Source: an uncultured Prevotella sp. (GTDB lineage Bacteria > Bacteroidota > Bacteroidia > Bacteroidales > Bacteroidaceae). Taken from it: a stretch of DNA of 47,898 nucleotides. Below are positions 42,742 through 47,898 of this stretch, piece by piece. The stretch lies in assembly GCA_900772835.1 (NCBI GenBank), contig CAAGSA010000062.1, positions 1 through 47,898 on the forward strand, written 5' to 3'. The position numbers were made by a program, and so were the translations under genes. Below the pieces are notes generated by a model. That model had not been told where the DNA came from. It searched no databases and saw nothing but the letters and a program-made list of their open reading frames with translations. The number at the start of each line of letters is the position of its first letter. Within the stretch, counting starts at the first letter, position 1.

Positions 42742-44115
42742 ATGAAAAAGATTCTCTATGTTTTTGCATTGCTGCTGGCGTGTGCCAGTGTGCATGCCGC
42801 CGGCTACGACGAGGCGCGCCGCGATGCCGTGCTGAAGGAAATCACCGGCGCACGGATGCCTTCCGAAACCGTGAGCCTGCTCAAGTTCGGAGCCATGGGC
42901 GACGGCAGGAAAGACTGTCTGCCTGCCTTCAGAAAGGCAATGGCACAGTCGAAGAAGAAAGGCGGACTCCACATCGTGGTGCCTGCCGGAACGTATTGTT
43001 TGAAGGGCCCCATCCGCTTTGAGAGCAATACCTGTCTGGAGTTGCAGGAGGGGGCCACGCTCCGCTTCGACCCCAATCCTGCCTACTATCTCCCAATGGT
43101 GAAGACGAGTTGGGAGGGCACCTTCGTGCAGAACTATTCGCCCTTCATCTATGCCTACAATCTGCACGACGTGTCGATAATCGGCAAGGGCACAATCGAC
43201 GGCAATGCCGCTACCACCTTCGCCACCTGGCGCAAGGACCAGAAAAAGGCGCTGCAGCTGTCGCGGAGCCAGAACCACAGCCAGACTCCCGTGGCCAACC
43301 GCAACTTCGGCGAGGGCTCATGGTTGCGTCCGCAGCTCATACAGTTCTTCGGATGCAGGAATGTCACGCTCTCAGATTTCTTCATCACCAACTCCCCCTT
43401 CTGGTGTGTGCATCTGCTGAAGAGCGAGAACATCATCTGCCGTTCGCTGCGCTATGATGCCAAACTCGTGAACAACGACGGCATCGACCCCGAGATGTCG
43501 CGCAACATTCTGATAGAGGATGTGTATTTCAACAATGGCGACGACAATGTGGCGATAAAGAGCGGCAGGGATAACGACGGCTGGACCATGGGCACCCCGT
43601 CGGAGAACATCATCATCCGCAACTGCCATTTCAAGGGGCTCCACGCCGTGGTCATCGGCAGCGAGATGTCGGCAGGAGTGAGAAACGTGTTTGTGGAGGA
43701 CTGCGATTATGCCGGCTACTGCAAGCGCGGCATATACGTGAAGACGAACCCTAACCGCGGCGGATTCGTGGAGAACCTCTACGTGAGGAACTGCAAATTC
43801 GACGAGGTGGAGGACCTGTTCTACGTTACGAGCATGTATGCCGGCGAGGGAATGGACGACAACCATTTCACCGACGTCAGGAACATATACGTGGAGAACC
43901 TCAGCTGCCGAAAGGCGCGCGCTGCCGGCATAGTGCTCCAGGGCACCGAGGCAAAGCCAATCTCCAACGTCACGTTCCGGGGCGTGAACATTGGCGAAGT
44001 GAAAAACGCCCTCAGTATGGACAATACCGATGGCGTGTCCTTTGCCGACTGTCATCTCGGCGGCAAGGCAGGCGTGCCGACGCAGGTTACGGCTAAGGAC
44101 AATATCTTCAAATAA
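42742..44115 (+). CDS. GH28 polygalacturonase-like protein 2, secreted
   Basis: A 457-aa protein with a signal peptide (1-19). The beta-helix domain has NNDGIDPE at 244-251 (D246), NGDD at 265-268 and RGIYVKT with K334. The GHG motif is changed to GLH (299-301), keeping H301. Residues 38-110 show the usual start (LKFGAMGDGRKDCLPAFRKA). Because it differs in motif from its neighbour it probably prefers another linkage. A convergent terminator follows. Confidence 0.93.
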   Translation: MKKILYVFALLLACASVHAAGYDEARRDAVLKEITGARMPSETVSLLKFGAMGDGRKDCLPAFRKAMAQSKKKGGLHIVVPAGTYCLKGPIRFESNTCLELQEGATLRFDPNPAYYLPMVKTSWEGTFVQNYSPFIYAYNLHDVSIIGKGTIDGNAATTFATWRKDQKKALQLSRSQNHSQTPVANRNFGEGSWLRPQLIQFFGCRNVTLSDFFITNSPFWCVHLLKSENIICRSLRYDAKLVNNDGIDPEMSRNILIEDVYFNNGDDNVAIKSGRDNDGWTMGTPSENIIIRNCHFKGLHAVVIGSEMSAGVRNVFVEDCDYAGYCKRGIYVKTNPNRGGFVENLYVRNCKFDEVEDLFYVTSMYAGEGMDDNHFTDVRNIYVENLSCRKARAAGIVLQGTEAKPISNVTFRGVNIGEVKNALSMDNTDGVSFADCHLGGKAGVPTQVTAKDNIFK

Positions 44116-44130
44116 GACATTCTGCAAAAC

Positions 44131-44184
44131 AAAAAAATGAAGAATGAGGCATTCCAAGAAAGAATACTCATTCTTCATTTTTTT
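44131..44184. terminator. Bidirectional terminator between the GH28 operon and the porin gene
   Basis: A perfect 18-bp stem (44131-44148 and 44167-44184), A7 on the left and T8 on the right, 18-nt loop. The A/T ends give U-tracts in both directions. Confidence 0.9.
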
Positions 44185-44186
44185 TC

Positions 44187-45302
44187 TTAAAACCTGAACT
44201 GCAGCTGCACGTCGGCAAGGTTATAGTTGTGTCCGGCAGCATTGTTGCGGTCGTTCACGAAAACATATTCGGCACTTACGCCGATGTTCTTCGAGAACTT
44301 GTAGTCAGCACCTATTTCATACATCGTCTTTGCCGAACTCCATTCCCCCGTGCGGCGATACATATTGTATCGCGCCTTCACGTGCGCCTTCTTCTTCACA
44401 ATCGGTGCTATGGCGAGAGCGTAAACGCCGTCTGCCTTGTTGCCGTAGCTGTTCAGCGTGAGGTCGGCGTTGCGGTCGTTGCTCGAGGTCTGGAACCCCT
44501 CGCCCGTACCGTGGATATATTCCGAGCGGAACGTCCAGTCGCCCTTCGTCACGTATTCCGCACTGAAGGCATAGCGGTGTTGCGGCAGACTCTTCTTTTC
44601 CTTGTGCTTCACGTTGTTCTCGTCCGTATAGCTCCATTCCCTTGCATACGAGCCCTCCAGTCCGAACACTCCGATGCGCATTCCCTCCACGGGCATCACC
44701 CATACGCCTCCGGCGATGGTCTTGCGCTGGTCCACGTCCTTCGTGTTTATGCCCTGTCCGTTGAACACTCCCGCCTGATAGTGCAGCAGGTTACGCCCCT
44801 TGCTGTTCTTCAGCAGGTCGCCCTGGATTTGCAGACCTATGTCGCGTCCGTTGCTCGACTGCTGTCCGCTGCGGTCGGCGAATCCCGACAGAGCCGTCAC
44901 GTTCTGGCTGTAGCTCATAAAGCCCTGGTCGATGGGGTGCATGGGATTCTCGAATGTGAACGGCAACTTGAACTGTCCGGCTTTCACCCTGAAGAACTGG
45001 TATTTCTGCCATTCGGCGAACAGGTCCACCAGTCTTGGCGAGGTGCCGTTTGTCTGCGTATTGCCGTTCAGCTGCATCTGCGCCTTCCAGAAGAAGTCGC
45101 CATTGATGCGCCCGTCGAGCGACACCCTCACGAGCCTGAGGTCGAATGTGTTCGCCTTGTTTCCTTTCTGTCCCGATGTCTGGTATTCCACCAGTCCATA
45201 TCCCGAGAGTTTCACGTTGCTGAACCACGGTGTCGGTTTGTTTTCATGTGCATAAGAATTGGTAGCTGCCACGATGGCTGCCATCAATAATAGTCTTTTC
45301 AT
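44187..45302 (-). CDS. OprO/OprP-like porin
   Basis: A 371-aa outer-membrane protein with a signal peptide (1-18). It shows the phosphate-selective porin O/P pattern: VKLSGYGLVEYQTSG, TFDLRLVRVSLDGRINGDFFWKAQ in parts, VKAGQFKLPFTFENPM and a C-terminal strand ADVQLQFRF. Many beta-strands suggest a 16-stranded barrel. Substrate unknown. It starts 31 bp after the serB stop, so it may be cotranscribed with it. Confidence 0.88.
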   Translation of the reverse strand: MKRLLLMAAIVAATNSYAHENKPTPWFSNVKLSGYGLVEYQTSGQKGNKANTFDLRLVRVSLDGRINGDFFWKAQMQLNGNTQTNGTSPRLVDLFAEWQKYQFFRVKAGQFKLPFTFENPMHPIDQGFMSYSQNVTALSGFADRSGQQSSNGRDIGLQIQGDLLKNSKGRNLLHYQAGVFNGQGINTKDVDQRKTIAGGVWVMPVEGMRIGVFGLEGSYAREWSYTDENNVKHKEKKSLPQHRYAFSAEYVTKGDWTFRSEYIHGTGEGFQTSSNDRNADLTLNSYGNKADGVYALAIAPIVKKKAHVKARYNMYRRTGEWSSAKTMYEIGADYKFSKNIGVSAEYVFVNDRNNAAGHNYNLADVQLQFRF

Positions 45303-45333
45303 TTCTTTTTTTCAGTATTCAGTTGTTGTTGTC

Positions 45334-46566
45334 TCATTCTGCCAGATAGCTGTCTTTGAATCCGAGGAAATACAGCACGCCGTCCAGTCCGATAGTGTTT
45401 ATGCTCTGCTTGGCGTTTGCCACCACGCGTGGTTTGGCATGGAAGGCGATGCCGAGTCCTGCTTCGCTGAGCATAGGCAGATCGTTGGCGCCGTCGCCCA
45501 CGGCGATGGTCTGTGCCAGGTTCACCTTCTCCACCTGTGCAATGAGCTTCAGAAGCTCAGCCTTGCGGTGGCCGTCGACAATCTCTCCAATGTGGCGTCC
45601 GGTAAGTTTCCCGTCCTCTCCTATTTCGAGTTCGTTGGCATAAACATAGTCAATGCCGTATTTGCGCTGGAGGAATTCTCCGAAGTATGTGAATCCTCCG
45701 CTCAGGATGGCAATCTTGTAGCCGCAGCGTTTCAGAACAGACATCAGACGGTCTACACCCTCTGTAATAGGCATGTTCTGGGCTATCTCTTCCATCACGC
45801 TTGTGTCAAGTCCTTTCAGCAGAGCCACACGCCGTGTAAAGCTCTCCTTGAAGTCAATCTCTCCACGCATGGCACTCTCCGTTATGGCTTTTACCTGGTC
45901 TCCCACTCCTGCGCGTTCTGCAAGTTCGTCGATGCATTCTGTCTGTATGAGTGTGGAGTCCATATCGAAGCAGATGAGCCGGCGCATGCGGCGGTACATA
46001 TCGTCGCGCTGGAAAGAGAAGTCAATCTCCATCTCCGAAGAGATGTGCATCAGCTCTTTCTGCATGGCCTGGCGGTCTTCCGGTGTACCGCGGAGCGAGA
46101 ACTCTATGCTTGCCTTGCCGTTGCGTGCCGGGTGCTTGATGCTCATTCGGCCCGTGAGGCGCAGGATGGAGTCGATGTTCAGTCCCTGTTTCGTTATTAC
46201 TTTCGTTGCTGCTTCAATCTGTCTTGCCGACAGGGTGCGCCCTATGATAGTCAGGATATACCGGTTCTTGCCCTGTCTGCCCACCCAGTTTTCGTATTCC
46301 TCGTCGGTTACAGGTGCAAAGCCGATGTTCACTCCCAGTTCTGTTGCCTTGAACAGCAGTTCTTTCATCACCTGTCCCGATGCTTCATCGTCAATCCGTA
46401 TCAGTATGCCAAGCGACAGGGTGGAATGGATGTCGGTCTGGCCTATGTCCAGAATCTTGGCATCTTTGCGTGCAAGGATTTCCATTACAGAAGCGGTAAG
46501 GCCTGGACGGTCTTTTCCTGTAATGCGTATAAGGATCTGTTCCTCTTTCTTTTCGTTTGCTCCCAT
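45334..46566 (-). CDS. serB: Phosphoserine phosphatase
   Basis: A 410-aa enzyme for the last step of serine synthesis. Two N-terminal ACT domains (about 8-90, RITGKDRPGLTASVME; and about 101-185) precede a HAD phosphatase with D201 and D203 (CFDMDSTL), the ILSGGF motif and GDGANDLPML. This ACT-HAD layout is the common Bacteroidetes form. The gene runs leftwards; a -7 box TATTTTTG lies about 75 bp upstream. Confidence 0.95.
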   Translation of the reverse strand: MGANEKKEEQILIRITGKDRPGLTASVMEILARKDAKILDIGQTDIHSTLSLGILIRIDDEASGQVMKELLFKATELGVNIGFAPVTDEEYENWVGRQGKNRYILTIIGRTLSARQIEAATKVITKQGLNIDSILRLTGRMSIKHPARNGKASIEFSLRGTPEDRQAMQKELMHISSEMEIDFSFQRDDMYRRMRRLICFDMDSTLIQTECIDELAERAGVGDQVKAITESAMRGEIDFKESFTRRVALLKGLDTSVMEEIAQNMPITEGVDRLMSVLKRCGYKIAILSGGFTYFGEFLQRKYGIDYVYANELEIGEDGKLTGRHIGEIVDGHRKAELLKLIAQVEKVNLAQTIAVGDGANDLPMLSEAGLGIAFHAKPRVVANAKQSINTIGLDGVLYFLGFKDSYLAE

Positions 46567-46640
46567 ATTTATTTTATGAATCTATTGCTTCCAGAATAGT
46601 TTGGTTCTTTCAGAACAGTTGTTGAACGTATGATTTCCTG

Positions 46641-46648
46641 CAAAAATA
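46641..46648 (-). promoter_or_regulatory. -7 box TATTTTTG for serB
   Basis: Minus strand TATTTTTG at 46641-46648, about 75 bp before the start codon; -33 not clear. Confidence 0.5.
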
Positions 46649-46834
46649 CAACATTATTTTGAATCATACTATAAAGTTGCCTGATTTCTGTTCTGATGAG
46701 TAAGGATAACACTCGGAAAGATGAACTTCCTTCCATTCATTCGTCTCGTGTCCGAGCCTGTTGCGCTATAGATATTTGTGGGTTTCATATCAATAAATTA
46801 TATCCTTTCTTTAACAAATATTATATCTTGCTGT

Positions 46835-47240
46835 TCCTGGATTTAACACGGGCTTTTCAGTGCGTTTTGCGTGGAATGCAAACTGTACAGCTACACATTT
46901 TGAACGTCTTGTCGTTTCCGGTTGTCCGTTGTCGAGACTAATGGTAAATAACAGACAAATACAGTATGGGTTTTGTGCTCAAAAAACAGTTTACCCTTTG
47001 CTTTTCATCACAAAATTTTCAGTCGTTCATATTGAACGGTTAAAGCGTTTGATAGGAATGACGCTTCAAAAGCAGTGTTATTTCGCTTTTCTTTTTGCTA
47101 TGTTGCTGAAATACAGAGAGATATAAAAAGTCGGAATAAATAGCGTTTTTACGCCAAAAAGTATCGGCGCAGATTCTGTTGCTGTTCTTGGAGCGCGTTT
47201 GAATGCTGATTTTAATACTTTGGTGGTATAAATATGTTAA
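46835..47240 (+). repeat. Dispersed intergenic repeat, copy B
   Basis: Diverged partner of the repeat at 17862-18270, same orientation and anchor order. Here the first hairpin reads GTCGTTC pairing with GAATGAC (near 47022-47061); relative to copy A one base pair has changed on both sides (C-G to T-A). The second hairpin, TTTTAATA with TGTTAAAA, is kept through one G-T pairing. Confidence 0.8.
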
Positions 47241-47340
47241 AAACAGATTCGTGATAGACAGAAACAGTCTTTTTGTTTTACGGAGTTGCCTGCGAAATAA
47301 GAATATATGTATAGAGAGATACTTGTGTAGTGCTGTGAAA

Positions 47341-47379
47341 ACGCAAAGAAGCCGCTGGATTCCAGCGGCTTCTTTGCGT
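47341..47379 (-). terminator. Terminator of ssrA
   Basis: Near-perfect palindrome (arms 47341-47359 and 47361-47379); on the minus strand it is followed by TTTTC. Confidence 0.85.
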
Positions 47380-47386
47380 TGTGGAG

Positions 47387-47784
47387 TGGAGCTGGAGGGA
47401 TTCGAACCCTCGTCCAAACAGGGAAACCATACGCTTTCTACATGCTTATTCCGGACTTCGTTTTTCGAGTTGCGGCAAGACCCGGACCACCAACCGCAAC
47501 CTTATCCTCTAAAGCTTCATCGCGCCGGCGAGGCACAACGCGACTATTTCCGAGTTAACCGCACCGCTTTGCCAAAGAGCCTCGGAACGACAGCCTTTGA
47601 GCGATGTCTCGTTCCATCACCTGGTGACGGAATAAAGCCAGTAATCTACTGTACTTCGATTAGGCAGCGAGAGCGTAATTTGTTTCGCCAGATAAATTCT
47701 TGACCGCCGGGATTAAGGAGCCGACAGACGGCGCTCCGCATGCTTACGTACCATTCCAACCCGCTGTCAAATCCAGTCAACCCC
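47387..47784 (-). ncRNA. ssrA: tmRNA
   Basis: One-piece tmRNA of about 398 nt. The 5' end is GGGGTTGACTGGATTTGACA, and the 3' end has a TPsiC-like GGTTCGAATCCC arm and CAGCTCC that pairs with the 5' GGGGTTG to form the acceptor stem; CCA is not encoded. The tag frame at 47660-47689 (minus strand) reads GETNYALAA and TAA, as in Bacteroidales. It rescues stalled ribosomes and tags proteins for ClpXP-type proteolysis. Terminator at 47341-47379. Confidence 0.97.
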
Positions 47785-47898
47785 GAGATGTTGTACCACA
47801 CTGAAATTCAGTGCTTTGCGTACTAAGAAACCCCGTCGTGTGGACAATGTGTGGACATAAATCCTTGATTATCATCCCCATTTCAAGCGATTTCCTAT
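47785..47898. other. Upstream of ssrA to window edge
   Basis: 114 bp. A small palindrome CACTGAAATTCAGTG and two TTGTCCACA-like words on the minus strand (about 47838-47862) are visible; no gene and no clear promoter. Confidence 0.4.

Larger units (their letters stand above)
46567..47386. other. AT-rich intergenic region between serB and ssrA
   Basis: 820 bp without a supported gene: serB promoter box, copy B of the dispersed repeat, and the ssrA terminator. Open frames 46860-47126 (+), 46696-46941 (+) and 47040-47417 (-) lie within the repeat and look random. Confidence 0.6.

Noticed and set aside
41464..43278. 604-codon minus-strand frame opposite the GH28 genes
   Set aside because: Shadow of two clear GH28 enzymes; spans both genes and their junction, and its composition is typical of an antisense frame.
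45259..46599. 446-codon plus-strand frame
   Set aside because: Antisense to serB, which has complete ACT and HAD motifs.
46860..47126. 88-codon plus-strand frame in repeat copy B
   Set aside because: The matching part of copy A has stops in this frame, and the differences show no codon bias, so the repeat is not coding.
47838..47862. DnaA boxes and a replication origin near ssrA
   Set aside because: Only two one-mismatch words, with no AT-rich unwinding region, dnaA or dnaN nearby.

Overview
The window looks like a chromosome segment from a member of the Bacteroidales, most likely Prevotella or a close relative. The evidence is the repeated TTTG-N19/20-TAnnTTTG promoter form, the lack of obvious Shine-Dalgarno sites, many secreted glycosidases and lipoproteins, a Wzi-type capsule protein, and a tmRNA whose tag reads GETNYALAA. 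Genus is an inference; no rRNA is present.

Positions 1-17632 hold a plant-glycan gene set on the minus strand, interrupted by the housekeeping gene dnaX on the plus strand. It contains a cut-off giant GH43/sialidase-like/(alpha,alpha)6 protein, a prolyl-tRNA deacylase, a GH2 enzyme, a GH78 rhamnosidase fused to a sialidase-like propeller, a GH140-like (apiosidase) enzyme and a GH95 enzyme. Together they resemble the toolkit for pectic side chains, rhamnogalacturonan II in particular. No SusC/SusD pair lies in the window. Two GH28 polygalacturonase-like genes at 41-44 kb fit the same diet.

Positions 17.6-26.2 kb are mostly housekeeping: a DUF1566-like gene in an AT-rich repeat-bearing stretch, the divisome protein DivIC/FtsB with a small membrane protein, a DUF4369 lipoprotein, dihydroorotase, a membrane metallophosphoesterase, a flavodiiron protein with a structured leader, and a DUF308/HdeD-like protein.

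Positions 26.3-35.8 kb are the most interesting part. Uridine kinase, a uracil-DNA-glycosylase-like protein and a secreted EEP-fold nuclease/phosphatase run leftwards. Facing them are a TonB-dependent receptor, a DUF5689 lipoprotein, a lipoprotein with two OB-folds, ribosomal protein L31 type B and a secreted DNA/RNA non-specific endonuclease. There is no SusD. The two arms leave a back-to-back pair of near-consensus promoters. I read it as a candidate surface system that cuts, binds and imports extracellular nucleic acid.

Positions 35.9-47.9 kb carry glutathione peroxidase, thioredoxin reductase, an Arg/Gly/Asn-rich secreted protein, Wzi, a lipocalin-like lipoprotein, the two GH28 genes, an OprO/P-like porin, phosphoserine phosphatase and ssrA.

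Non-coding structure includes a roughly 400-bp diverged dispersed repeat present in two intergenic regions (about 17.86-18.27 and 46.84-47.24 kb) with conserved hairpins, a five-unit 22-bp tandem repeat, a direct repeat flanking the DUF1566-like gene, a 17-bp inverted repeat lacking U-tracts, and several clear terminators. Family names are from recognition of motifs by eye; no database search was possible.
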